Source: Lumbricus terrestris (taxonomy: Eukaryota > Annelida > Clitellata > Crassiclitellata > Lumbricidae). From it: 64,000 nt of DNA. Made by a program: the position numbers and the translations under genes. Below are positions 1 to 11,840 of the stretch, in pieces; within the stretch, counting starts at the first letter, position 1, and the number at the start of each line of letters is the position of its first letter. The notes beneath the pieces are model-generated. The model made no database searches, was not told where the DNA came from, and was given only the letters and a program-made list of their open reading frames with translations. The stretch covers positions 4,257,583 to 4,321,582 of the forward strand of contig OX457040.1 of the NCBI GenBank assembly GCA_949752735.1. Direction: 5' to 3'.

Positions 1-218
1 TGCTGAACGAATGACCAAACAACGACTGTATCATATAATAATAGCAACAAAATTTCGATAATATTGCATAATTTTCATTCAGTTTCAGCATTAATTATTA
101 CACATAGCCTACAATAGTAATAAAGGACTCTGCAAGTAGGCCTACACTACACTCATTGTAGTTGCTGACGATGGTCAGAATTCTTGCATGACTACAGTAT
201 CAATGTGTATGTGCGTGC
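1..218. other. Unannotated AT-rich DNA
   Basis: AT-rich sequence with no open frame, RNA gene or repeat that I can recognise. Confidence 0.5.
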
Positions 219-560
219 ATGTATGCATGCATGTATGTGCATACATGTATGATTGTATGTATGTGTGTATGTATGTTGGTTTGTGTGTATGTATGTATGT
301 ATGTATGTATGTATGTATGTATGTATGTATGTATGTATGTATGTATGTATGTATGTATTAATGTATGTTTATATGCATGTATGTATGTGTGTTTGTATGT
401 ATGTATGCTTGTATGTATACATATGTATGTATATATGTAGGCCTACGCATGTATGTAGGCCTATGTATATTATACGTATGAGCATACATTCAATGCCACA
501 TGCGGCACAGATGTGTGTAATGTGTATGTGTGTATGTATGCATGTATGTACGTATGTATG
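219..560. repeat. (ATGT)n microsatellite
   Basis: A nearly pure tetranucleotide tract at about 282-357 is flanked by degenerate ATGT/ATGC-type repeats to about 560. It opens frames of Met-Tyr-Val-Cys repeats on both strands, which are artefacts of the repeat. Confidence 0.95.
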
Positions 561-1060
561 TAAATATGCATGTAATACTATATTGTGTATGGATGTAAGT
601 ATTTATGTCCGTATGGATGTTCGAACATACATGCATGCATAAACACACACAAAATGCATACGTTGGCCTATGTACGTACATGCATATGTACATATATATA
701 TACACACACATGTATACATATGCACATGCACACATAAACATATGTATTACGTTGATTGATGAAAAGTCATTTTTGAAATTTGATGAGCATAGTTGCTAAT
801 TTAGTTCCTTTTTGGGTACCGTTTAAGTTATGTACAAGAAATTTCAAAATCAAATGCATTTTAAGTGGTGCTCAATGAGCACAAATTTTACATGTAGTTA
901 TATTCAAAGGTACAAAATGGGTTAATGGCCATGTGATATAGCACACGCCAAATAAAGTTGAATAATGCAAATCATTGAGGTTTTAGTAACTCAAAGGGGA
1001 GATAAGAACTCAGATATTCATTCACTATTACAAAATAATTAACTTAGAAAAGTCCACAAT
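561..1060. other. Intergenic DNA with degenerate CA/TA repeats
   Basis: Short CA- and TA-rich tracts lie at about 640-740, followed by AT-rich sequence. Nothing coding is recognisable. Confidence 0.5.
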
Positions 1061-1084
1061 TGAACAGGAATCCTTTGCTGCCTA

Positions 1085-1300
1085 ATAAATATCAGCGTCT
1101 TCATCGAAATCATCATCGTCGTCATTATCATCATCGTCAGCACCATCAACATGGTGGTCGTCATCATCATTATCATCATAATCGTCATCATGATCATCAT
1201 CGTCGTCATCGTCGTCATCGACGTCGTCGTCATGGTCGTCACCACCTCCATCGTCATGGTCGTCGTCATCATCATCATTTTGTAGCTGTAATCATCGTCA
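1085..1300. repeat. (CAT/CGT)n imperfect trinucleotide repeat
   Basis: An interrupted CAT/CGT/CAC tract. Its His/Arg-rich and Met/Thr-rich frames on the two strands are repeat artefacts. Confidence 0.9.
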
Positions 1301-1459
1301 TCATTGCGTTCTGGCAGTATTTATGATGGTGGTGAGGACTGTGTAAGGCATTGTCAAAGCAATAATGTGGTCCCAACATGGGAATGGGGTATGCAAGCGA
1401 CTCAAATAGCCTCTGCTGCTCAACTGTCCACCCACGCCACCTTCACGGGGTCCCTCCTG

Positions 1460-4330
1460 TTTCAACGGAGTGCGTGGTGGACGACCGAGTGCTCGCCGGT
1501 ATAAGCGAGTGCCCCATGGGCGAAGAAGCTGAAGGACGGACGATGGACGGCATCGACGCTGAGAGATGGTGTCTCTCTTAAAAACACCGGGAGGAAGGCA
1601 ACGGGAAACCACCTCCCTACTTATCCCGAGTTATATGAAAAATGACGCCAAACAGAAATTCAGATAACGACGTTAACGATTCAATCCAGACACTGGGGAG
1701 AGTCGCGTTCGGCAGGGGGGAGACAAGGCTCCTTCGGTCGTCAACAAGCGAAATCCTTCCAAACAGAAACAGAGACCAAAAGGGAAAGCTAAACATAGGG
1801 ACATGGAACATAAGAACAATGGCAAGTCCAGGAAAGCTGGCAAATGTGATAGGAGAGATGAGGAGGGCAGAACTTGACATACTAGGACTGGCGGAGGTAA
1901 GATTGAAGGATGGAGGGGAGCTCATAAGCGATGGCATCAAAGTTGTTTATGCTGGAGGAGGTAAGAGTCAGAATGGGATGACCATTCTAATGTCGGATAG
2001 AGTGGCCAGATGTGTGACAAGAGTGGAAAGAGTTGAGGACAGGATGATCTTAGTGACAATACGGGGAGACCCAGTGGACATAACAATTATACAAGTGTAT
2101 ATGCCTACGTCAACACATGATGAAGAGGAGGTGGATGTTATGTACGAAAAAATAGAGAGATGCCTGGAAAACATCAAAGGGACGGATTATGTGGTTGTAA
2201 TGGGAGACTGGAACGCAGTAGTAGGGGAAGGAGAACAAGAGGGTATAATAGGGAAATTTGGACTGGGAAGTAGAAATGAAAGAGGAGATAAGCTGATGGA
2301 TTTCTGCAAAAGACAAAGACTAGTAGTGACTAACACATGGTTTCAAACAAAAAAAAGACGAAGGTACACATGGAAATCACCAGGGGACAGAACAAGATAT
2401 CAACTGGATTACATAATGGTCAGGCAGAGATACAGAAACAGTGTGAAGAATTCAAGAACTCTCCCAGGTGCAGACGCAGATACAGAACACAACATGGTAG
2501 CTGTGACAGTGAGACTACAACTCAAGTTCATCAAAAAGAGAAGGATAAAGACATTTAAGTGGAACAAAGAGAAGATAAAGACGAAGATCAGCGAACTATA
2601 AGAGAGAATAGAGGGAAAGTAGAAACGCTAAAAGAAGGATCAACAACAGAGGAAAGGTGGATGAATCTAAAGGAGACAATGGTTAAAGAGGCGACAGAAA
2701 CTGTGGGATTTCAAAAGAGTATTGAACCTCGCAAGCCATGGATAACACCGGAGATGGTCAAAGATATGGAAGAGAGGAGAAAATGGAAACACCAGAACAC
2801 AGAGGAAGCTAAAAAAAAGAGTATAAAAGACTTAATAATCAATTAAGAAGAACAACGAATAAAGCAAGAGAGGAATGGTGGAAGAAAAGATGCACGGAGC
2901 TAGAGATACTCCAGGAACAAGGACGCCACGATCTAGTGTATGAGAAAATAAAATCACTGGAAAAGAAAAATAACATGGGAAGAGGAAGCACTATCAAAGA
3001 TAAGGATGGCAGGCTACTAGAAGACTCTGGAGATATAAGGAAAAGATGGAAGGAATATGTGTAGGAGCTGTACACAGGAAATACCAACATTGAGGAGGAA
3101 GTGGAGAAGCAAGCGAAGGAGCAGGAGGAGGCACAAACAGAGGACACCATTGGGCCATGGGTGATGAAAGAAGAGGTCTTAGCTGCAATAGAAGACATAA
3201 AAAACGGCAAGGCAGAAGGAATTGATAACATCCCAATAGAAATGCTGAGGAACCTAGGAGAGAAAGCTATGAATGAAGTGGTGCAACTATGCCAGGACAT
3301 ATAGCACAGGAGAATGGCCAGAGGACTTTCTACAGACCATAGTTATACCACTACAGAAGAAAAGGAATGCAATAAACTGTGAGGACAATCGTACTATAAG
3401 TCTCCTTACACACGCATCAAAGGTACTGCTAAGAATAATAACAAAAAGACTGCAGACAAAAGCGGAAACGGATAAGTGCTTGGGAGAGGAACAATATGGG
3501 TTCAGGAAGGGTAGAGGGACAAGAGATGCAGTCGCACCGCTGAGAGTAATAGCAGAAAGAAGCATTCAGCATAGACAAGATATTTACATCTGCTTCGTCG
3601 ACTACGAAAAAGCTTTTGACAGAGTGGACTGGAAGAAATTGATGGGAATACTGAGACGAATAGGGGTGGACTGGCGAGAAAGAAGATTGATAGGCAATCT
3701 ATACATAGGACAAAGAGTAAAGATAAGAATCGATGGAGAATTTTCAGAGCCGGCAAAAGTAGGACGAGGAGTGAGGCAAGGAAGCCCACTGTCACCAATT
3801 CTATTCAACATCTATATTGAAGAAATTGTCAGAGAAACGCTAGAGGAGCTGGAGGAGGGGGTAAAAGTGGGTGGGAAAATGGTGAAAGCATTGAGATTTG
3901 CAGACGACCAGGCGATGTTGGCAGGCAGTCAAGAGGGTCTACAAATGATGATGGACCGCTTAAATAGAATATTGCTGAACTACGACATGAGAATTAACAT
4001 AAAGAAAACAAAGGTGATGAAGATAAGTAAGAGAGGAGAGGAAACGGTAAACATCACATTAAATGGTGAGGAAATAGAACAGGTAAAGAAGTTCTGATAT
4101 CTAGGAAGTGTGGTTACAGAGGATGCAAGGTGCCACGTGGAAATAAAAAGAAGAATAGCTATACGAAAAGATGCGTTCTACAACAGGGGGAAGCTACTCA
4201 GAGGCAGTCTAAACATGACGCTGAAGAAGAGAATGGTGAAGACACTGGTATGGAGTGTTGTCCTGTACGGCTCGGAGAAGTGGACAATGCGGCAAGAAGA
4301 CATAAAACGCCTAGAGCAGGGGTTCTCAAA
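1460..4330 (+). mobile_element. RTE-clade non-LTR retrotransposon (LINE), degenerate and 3'-truncated
   Basis: The element has a GC-rich 5' leader with an AAGGCAACGGGAAACCACC motif (1597-1615), then an apurinic endonuclease region and a reverse transcriptase region in the order expected of RTE-type LINEs (the CFDP2-like lineage, a family call from memory). The 5' boundary is approximate. At about 4317 the coding similarity stops abruptly and is replaced by CAGGGGTTCTCAAACTTT, which looks like a hAT terminal repeat. The LINE is therefore either truncated or interrupted, and I could not find its 3' UTR downstream. Confidence 0.85.
1642..4330 (+). pseudogene. Broken RTE endonuclease/reverse transcriptase ORF
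   Basis: The encoded enzyme would nick target DNA and copy the element's RNA in place. The first open part (1642-2601, 319 codons) is the endonuclease: NIGTWNIRTM near residues 51-60, MGDWNAVVG near 186-194, and YQLDYIMV near 253-260. The usual C-terminal Ser-Asp-His reads Thr-Glu-His near residue 281, so a catalytic Asp appears to be lost. The reverse transcriptase follows: DYEKAFDRVDW (about 3599-3631), GVRQGSPLSPILFNIY (about 3770-3815) and FADD (about 3897-3908). A C-terminal part with LYGSEKWTMR and DIKRLE ends near 4317. The frame changes near 2590, 2825 and 3298, and there are in-frame stops at 3062-3064 (TAG) and 4095-4097 (TGA, consistent with CpG decay). It cannot make a working protein. 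Family assignment is strong; the exact subfamily is not checked. Confidence 0.85.
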
Positions 4331-4400
4331 CTTTATTTTTATTGTAGCCTACCCCCAAGTAAAGAAATCGAATGATGGCGTACCCCCTGCAAAGTCAGGC
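4317..4400. mobile_element. hAT-like transposon terminus
   Basis: The LINE coding sequence breaks at CAGGGGTTCTCAAACTTT, a typical start for hAT non-autonomous elements (family resemblance from memory). A matching far end and 8-bp target duplication were looked for over the next kilobase and not found, so the element is probably decayed or truncated. Confidence 0.45.
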
Positions 4401-4499
4401 TAGAAACAAAATACCATTGTGAGGTTCCCCCTTGCAGTGACAACTTGAAGCCCATTAAATTTAATTATTGTTGGCATCGCTTATTAGTGTCGTTGTATG

Positions 4500-4552
<53 letters not shown>

Positions 4553-5340
4553 AGCACAATTTAGTTTGAATCATAATCTTATCAACAAAATTTAAGTTAA
4601 AAGAAAAAATTGGTCTATAGCACCTGTAAGAAAGAGCCAAAGTATAGTGCTGTTGGTGGTTTAGACTAGCACAGATTTAAAATGTCTGGCTTAGCCGCGT
4701 ATTTGTCAATTTCAAACGCAAACTAACCCCATGTTTGTTTTTGATAGGAAGAATAATTTAAAAACCAGCTTCACTCAGATATGACGCACACTGAAAGGAA
4801 TCACAAAATTTAAAGTTCGATCAGAAATTAAGCGCTTCTGAGTAAATACACTAAAGAGGCGCTATATAAATGCCTGAAATGAATGAATGAATACACTAAT
4901 ATACTTTTTGCCGTCCATGTGTTACATCTTTGTGCATGTAATGTGGCACATCTTAGCAACAATATTAGACCTAACCTACATACATCAGTGATGACGAGCT
5001 TTACATAAGAAAATTATTATATTTCTACAGTTGCGTTTCTGAGTATACCTACACTTATAAATGTGGAGGCCGCCTACAAACTTGAGGCCTGCAGGCGCGT
5101 CTTACTGACGTATTGTTTTGAAGGCCCCACGCATGTCTTATTATGGGTCCACCCTATTAGGAATTACATTGTTATAAACGCCGTGCTAAAGAGACTAGGC
5201 TTACAAACTCTCTGTAGCCTACTGATCTGAGTCAGTGTAAGTGGCGTTACTTATGCACAAAATCAATAATATTTATATTAGGTTTGCTGAAGCTGTAGGT
5301 CTACATGACTTTTGAGGTATTCTATCCGACTCCGATTTGA
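4401..5340. other. AT-rich DNA with an (AT)n tract
   Basis: It contains an (AT)n microsatellite at about 4503-4549. Near 4855-4895, GAGGCGCTATATAAATGCC followed by GAATGAATGAATG looks like a SINE 3' tail. No coding region is recognisable. Confidence 0.5.
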
Positions 5341-5504
5341 GGCCTTCAGTTTGTAAGGTGTAAAAATACGAGTTTCATAAATAAACAGACACAAGTAGAT
5401 CTATTATAGGCATAATGAGCAGCTGAAATGAATTTGGAGACCCATTCAACCTGAAGGGTTTGGAGCGCCATAACGGCACTATCCAGACCATGGACTGGTC
5501 TTAA

Positions 5505-5762
<258 letters not shown>

Positions 5763-5917
5763 ATTCCGGCGGTCTGTAGAATGGTGGTGAAGACTGTGTA
5801 AGGCTTATAGTCGGCGCTGTCGTCTCAAAGTGAATAGTCAGATCTGGCGACGTACCATGAGTCGTGCCAAAAGTATTACCTAATAATTATTGTGGAATAA
5901 ATTGGCAAATTTCGATG

Positions 5918-6005
5918 GTGCATGTGTGTGTGTGTGCGTGCATGCGTGTGTGTCCCACAGTCTGTGTGTGTTTGCGCGCGTGTGTGTTTGTGTGTATTGA
6001 TGTGT
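5918..6005. repeat. (GT)n microsatellite, imperfect
   Basis: GT-rich tract with GC interruptions. A short Cys/Val-rich frame over it is an artefact. Confidence 0.85.
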
Positions 6006-6009
6006 ATTG

Positions 6010-6540
6010 TATCAACATACAATCTCGGGATTTTCCAAATTCTAATTAAAGGCTACAATGCACAAGTGCACATGAGAGCAGTACGAGAATGGTAGAAAAC
6101 TAACTGATGGGAATCAGACAATGATCTACGAGGTAAGTGGCACGACGGCGTTCAGATTTGAAAATAAGTGCATGGACGCCGTCTATGACCGTCCAGGCAC
6201 AATTTAAACCCTGATCTCATCCAGCATTTCAAATACTTTTTTCAAATGCACAGCTTTTAAAAAGAAGATAAGAGAGAAATGCAATTAGGCACTAAGCCTA
6301 CAGAGCAAGTTGCAGCAATGGTTTGTTGTTGAATCACTTTTACAACCCTTATTATGGGGCCATCATGTGCTGTTGAGTTAACCGGGCAACCTGTTTATTT
6401 AGCTGCAAAGTTGATCCGTTGGTAATGAAGCTCGTACGGTTTTGTTCGACCCCCGCTGTCTCTCTTTGTTTATCCGATTGAGATGTAGCGCCAGTGTAGA
6501 TAAGGATTTCTATGAGTGCCAACCCCTTATGCTCCTAAGC
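6010..6540. other. Unannotated DNA
   Basis: No open frame, RNA gene or repeat recognised. Confidence 0.4.
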
Positions 6541-6542
6541 TG

Positions 6543-6547
<5 letters not shown>

Positions 6548-6577
<30 letters not shown>

Positions 6578-6604
6578 GTGCGCGCGCGTGTATGCATGTG
6601 TGTA
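6548..6604. repeat. (GT)n microsatellite
   Basis: (TG)n run with a CGCGCG interruption. Confidence 0.9.
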
Positions 6605-6690
6605 ATGACGTATAGACATGGATACAGTGTTTAATCTATTCCCCCTCCTGTGGGAGAATCAAAGGGGCATGAGTAGCGAAACGAGAGTCC

Positions 6691-7105
6691 GGCGGATCCA
6701 TTCAATTCAGACCGAAATTCAAGTCGAGACAACTACTGCATATATTTAATCCAGACTTAAATTCAAGTCGAGGCAACTCCAGGATCCATTCAATTCAGAC
6801 CGAAATTCAAGTCGAGACAACTACTGCATATATTTAATCCAGACTTAAATTCAAGTCGAGACAACTACTGGATGCATTTAATCCAGACTTAAAGTCAAGT
6901 CGAGATAACTACTGGATACATTTAATCCAGACTTAAATTCAAGTCGAGATAACTACTGGATACATTTAATCCAGACTTAAATTCAAGTCGAGGCAACTCC
7001 GGGATACATTCAATTCAGACTTACATTCAGTCGAGGCAATTCCGGGATACATTCAATTCAGACTTAAATTCAAGTCGAGGTAACTTCGGGATACGTTCAA
7101 ATTTA
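6691..7105 (+). repeat. 44-bp minisatellite, about 9-10 copies
   Basis: Direct repeats with a unit near 44 bp. Each unit holds GGATACATTTAATCCAGACT, then TTAAATTCAAGTCGAG, then a variable ACAACTACT or GCAACTCCG end. Early units alternate CCATTCAATTCAGACCGAAA and ATATTTAATCCAGACTTAAA variants, implying an ancestral two-unit block. The array decays at the 3' end. Confidence 0.9.
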
Positions 7106-7968
7106 AAGCGGGACAAGCCATTCGCAAAATCTTAAAATCTAAGTCATTTGTCAAGTAGGTAAAAAAGTAAAGGGGCAGATGCATGGGCGCCCGCACATAG
7201 GGGCAAGGGGGGCACTTGCCCCCTGGAAAATTTACACCTATTTTTCTAACTACTACTTTTGGGGTTTAAGAAATTTCTTCTCATTGAAATACTAATGTTA
7301 CGAATGATACACTTCAATGAAAGTCAGAAATTTAAGTATAGAAATCTCTTTAGAAATAAAACAGTTCCTAATTTTCTGCCTTGCATTTGTTTAAGCTCCT
7401 GCTGAAAACGGTAACAATGACTTTTAACTCTCCCATGGGTGCCCATACAAATAGTATTCCTATCGATTATGGTCTACTTGACTGGAATCTCGCTGTAGGC
7501 TTATGCAATTTTTCACAACTACACAAAAAGTAATTTTCGATAAATTACACTAATGTAAACATCAACAGCCAATTGAAATTAAGTCAGAGAGATCTAGATA
7601 TTCACCAGGGTTATATATGGAATCATGTCTGCATTAAATCAGGCTGCATTTGGTCCATTTTTCATGCTGCCAGCTAGTACAGGATTTAGGTAGGTCAAGC
7701 TGTAGAGAAACGTGGATAATTGGTTCTGGTTATCACGCCTTGAAATTCTCTCCCAATGTCTCGTCTGTTCAAAAGAAATGATACCCCATTCTTCTGATCC
7801 TCGGGATCCTCCACATTCCTAAACGACACCTCATGAACATCTGGCCCTCTGGCTACCAGACTCTAACATCTTACTTGACTACCCTTTGAACAGCCTGCTG
7901 ACTCGATGCAGTGCTTCTGAATAAGCTGGTGCCGTACAATTGACTTTGGAGTGGCATTTTAGAAGAAC
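7106..7968. other. Unannotated DNA with a G/C-rich transposon-end-like patch
   Basis: At about 7186-7232 a GC-rich patch (GGGCGCCCGCACATAGGGGC, then a run ending GCACTTGCCCCC) looks like a DNA-transposon terminus, with no partner seen. The remainder is AT-rich without recognisable genes. Confidence 0.4.
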
Positions 7969-7984
7969 TTTCGAAATTATGATT

Positions 7985-8085
7985 AAATTATCCAAGTAAC
8001 CAGGGCTTTTTTAACATGCAGTTGTACACAAAATGTTAATTCTAAAGGGATTTGTGCAGTTGTAGAAGCACTTTTATACAGTTAA
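7985..8085 (+). repeat. Dispersed repeat, second copy at about 45790-45890
   Basis: Both copies share a run of T, then a GTGCAGTT..TACACAAAATG segment and GTGCAGTTGTAGAAGCACTT, ending near GCAGTTAAA. Repeated GTGCAGTT boxes suggest a transposon terminus. Confidence 0.6.
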
Positions 8086-8089
8086 AGGA

Positions 8090-8490
8090 GAATGGCGATG
8101 CTTGTAGTTTATGGAGTCTCGCACCCTTAGGCCTGCGCCAGAGATGACTTCATAAATATTAACCAGCGCTGCATGTAACCTGCCTATAAGCAACTTTGCT
8201 AATAATAATTATTCTATTCTAAACCGACTATCGTTAGCTACGGCATTTTGCCTTTGAGCATCTGTGTCATTGTAATCTGCTACAACTACAGGCCCCTAAT
8301 CAGTCGTATACAATGAAATGCATAATAATATTATGCAATTTCAGATGCAACTAGACTAAAGGTTTCTTTCTGACTTAATCATCCGCACCTAATTACTAAA
8401 ACGATGTGACAATCCTTGTATACAATCAATTTTTTCCTTAGTTCTATTCCATTATCATCAGCTCCATCATCATGGGCATCGTGATCACTT
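8090..8490. other. Unannotated AT-rich DNA
   Basis: No gene or repeat recognised; short CAT repeats lie just before the Helitron. Confidence 0.4.
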
Positions 8491-8492
8491 TA

Positions 8493-9059
8493 TCTATATA
8501 AATAAAGAGAAGATTCTGTCTGTCTGTATGTCTGTGTGTCTGTCTGTCTGTCTGTTTGACCGGGATGCATTTCCACAGTTTTTGAGCTTTTCACTCTAAA
8601 CCTTCACTACTGTTTAGGTCTCGGCAGGAGACACCCAAACGAGGGGTTGGCGATTCCGTACCACCATGGGTCCAGGGAGGGGGCGAAACCCCCAAAGTCT
8701 ACTTTTTCAAAAATTTCTCTGAAGCTTTGTACCTAGACAGAGGGCCATCAGAGCCACCCGGTGGAGTGGTTGGCGAATCTCTACCACCATGGGAGCCAAT
8801 AAATTTCCATTCCGATGCCATGGGTGTGGGGTGGTGGGCGATGGAGTGGGGTTGGGGATGGGAGAGGGGTGTGGGGTATGGGATATTGGGGTAAGGAAAT
8901 TTTTCCTAAAACCCAAATTTCACGGGTGGCGTACCGGTGGAGGTCGAAGTGTGGTTGGATGTTATGGGATGGAGTGGAATGGGGTGAGGTGTGTTGAGGT
9001 TGTGGCCGGGACCGGATCGTATCCTAAATTTCCCGGGCAACGCCGGGTACCCCGGCTAG
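8493..9059 (+). mobile_element. Non-autonomous Helitron (567 bp)
   Basis: Begins with TCTATATAAATAAAGAGAAG and a TCTG-rich tract, and ends with CTAG. A hairpin, CCCGG (9032-9036) pairing with CCGGG (9043-9047) around a 6-nt loop, ends 12 nt before the terminus. The flanking bases are A (8492) and T (9060), the expected Helitron A|T insertion, with no target duplication. There is no replicase-helicase gene, so it is non-autonomous. Helitrons move by rolling-circle replication; that is family knowledge. Confidence 0.85.
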
Positions 9060-9064
9060 TCATA

Positions 9065-9235
9065 ATCATAGTTTGTCTTCATCATCATCATCTTAATCTT
9101 CAATATCGTCGTAAAAATAGGGTGTAATCAGTATCATAATCTGCGGCTGCATAGTCGTCATCATCATCATAATTTTCATCATCATCGTCATTGTTATAAT
9201 TATTATCATCATTGTCATCAGCTCCATCATCACCA
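9065..9235. repeat. (CAT)n imperfect microsatellite
   Basis: Interrupted CAT/CGT repeats. Confidence 0.85.
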
Positions 9236-9249
9236 CCAACGTTACCAAT

Positions 9250-9470
9250 TGGGGGCCCGGTAGAGTAATGGTTAACACGCTGGCCAAGAGTGCGAGAGGT
9301 AGTGAGTTCGAGCCCCCGTTGGGCGGATTTGCTTTGTAGGCTGCCATTGGCGCCGTGTAATTACAAAGCTGTCTGTTCAGTTGGTAGTTAAGTTTAATTA
9401 AGAGTACTGCATAACCTGTAAATGTAAAGCGCAGTGCGTCTTGCAGGCGTTTAATTAAAGAAAAAATATT
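9250..9470 (+). mobile_element. tRNA-derived SINE, family 1, sense copy
   Basis: A tRNA-like head carries an A-box-like GGTAGAGTAATGG (about 9259-9271) and a B-box-like GAGTTCGAGCCCC (about 9304-9316), the internal Pol III promoter pair. A unique body (CCATTGGCGCCGTGTAATTA, CATAACCTGTAAATGTAAAG) and an A-rich tail follow. A second copy in reverse orientation lies at 34130-34341, which confirms a dispersed family. Confidence 0.85.
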
Positions 9471-10244
9471 ATTATTACCATCATAACAGACACACAGAAG
9501 GACAGGTAAACAGACGGACCAAGGGACATACGCACAGACAGACAGCGAGACAGACACACAGAAGGACAGGTAAGCAGACTGACCAAGGGACATACGCACA
9601 GACAGACAGCGAGACAGACACACAGAAGGACAGGTAAACAGACGGACCAACGGACATACGCACAGACAGACAGAGAGACAGACACACAGAAGGACAGGTA
9701 AACAGACGGACCAAGGGACATACGCACAGACAGACAGCGAGACAGACACACAGAAGGACAGGTAAACAGACTGACCAAGGGACATGCGTACAGACAGACA
9801 GCGAGACAGACAAACAGAAGGACAGGTAAACAGACAGACCAAGGGACATACGCACAGACAGACAGCGAGACAGACACACAGAAGGACAGGTAAACAGACT
9901 GACCTAGGGACATACGCACAGACAGACAGCGAGACAGACACACAGAAGGACAGGTAAAGAGACGGACCAACGGACATACGCTCAGACAGACAGAGAGACA
10001 GACACACAGAAGGACAGGTAAACAGACTGACCAAGGACATACGCACAGGCAGACAGAGAGACAGACACACAGAAGGACAGGTAAGCAGACGGACCAAGGG
10101 ACATACGCACAGACAGACAGCGAGACAGACACACAGAAGGACAGGTAAGCCGACTGACTAAGGGACATACGCACAGACAGACAGCGAGACAGACACACAG
10201 AAGGACAGATAGACAGACGGACCAACGGGCATACACACAGACAG

Positions 10245-10500
10245 ACACATAGACGGATGGTTAGTCAGTCAGTCTATTGAACGGGCTCACGTACACACAT
10301 ATTGACGAACACACGCAGACGGACAGATAGGCAGCCGGACAGTCCAACAGACATGGAGCCTGACGGACGTAGTTTATACTGGATACAATGTTATGTAGAA
10401 TTACAATCGCGATTAGGGCGACACTGGTGAGTGCTTAAGCGTTACGTTAGCGTATAACGGCTAATATTTTGCCCTTGTTTGGCAGAAAGTATAAGGACAG
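10245..10500. repeat. Higher-order spacer copy 1
   Basis: About 250 bp, nearly unique, containing ATACAATGTTATGTAGAATT, CAATCGCGATTAGGGCGACA and GCGTTACGTTAGCGTATAAC. It recurs nearly unchanged in copies 2-4. Confidence 0.9.
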
Positions 10501-11584
10501 ACACATAGAAGGTCATGTAAGCAGACGGATTGACTAACGGACATAAGTACAGACAGACAGCGGGACAGACACACAGAAGGACAGGTAGACAGACAGACTG
10601 GACAACGGACACACACACAGACAGACAGCGAGACAGACACACAGAAGGACTGGTAAGCAGACTGACCAAGGGACATACGCACAGACAGACAGAGTGACAG
10701 ACACACAGAAGGACAGGTAAACAGACTGACCAAGAGACATACGCACAGACAGACAGCGAGACAGACACACAGAAGGACAGGTAGGCAGACTGACCAAGGG
10801 ACATACGCGCAGACAGACAGAGAGACAGACACACAGAAGGAGGGGTAAACAGACGGACCAAGGGACATACCCACAGACAGACAGCGAGACAGACACACAG
10901 AAGGACAGGTAAGCAGACTGACCAAGGGACATACGCACAGACAGACAGAGAGACAGACACACAGAAGGACAGGTAAACAGACGGACCAAGGGACATACGC
11001 ACAGACAGACAGAGAGACAGACACACAGAAGGACAGGTAAACAGACTGACCAGGGGACATACGCACAGACAGACAGAGAGACAGACACACAGAAGGACAG
11101 GTAAACAGACTGACCAAGGGACATACGCACAGACAGACAGAGAGACAGACACACAGAAGGACAGGTAAACAGACTGACCAAGGGACATACGCACAGACAG
11201 ACAGAGAGACAGACACACAGAAGGACAGGTAAACAGACTGACCAAGGGACATACGCACAGACAGACAGCGAGACAGACACACAGAAGGACAGGTAAGCCG
11301 ACTGACTAAGGGACATACGCACAGACAGACAGAGAGACAGACACACAGAAGGACAGGTAAACAGACTGACCAAGGGACATACGCACAGACAGACAGAGAG
11401 ACAGACACACAGAAGGACAGGTAAACAGACTGACCAAGGGACATACGCACAGTCAGACAGCGAGACAGACACACAGAAGGACAGGTAAGCCGACTGACTA
11501 AGGGACATACGCACAGACAGACAGCGAGACAGACACACAGAAGGACAGATAGACAGACGGACCAACGGGCATACACACAGACAG

Positions 11585-11840
11585 ACACATAGACGGATGG
11601 TTAGTCAGTCAGTCTATTGAACGGGCTCACGTACACACATATTGACGAACACACGCAGACGGACAGATAGGCAGCCGGACAGTCCAACAGACATGGAGCC
11701 TGACGGACGTAGTTTATACTGGATACAATGTTATGTAGAATTACAATCGCGATTAGGGCGACACTGGTGAGTGCTTAAGCGTTACGTTAGCGTATAACGG
11801 CTAATATTTTGCCCTTGTTTGGCAGAAAGTATAAGGACAG
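11585..11840. repeat. Higher-order spacer copy 2
   Basis: Nearly identical to copy 1. The distance from copy 1 is about 1340 bp. Confidence 0.9.

Noticed and set aside
219..440. Met-Tyr-Val-Cys repeat protein
   Set aside because: A translation of the ATGT microsatellite.
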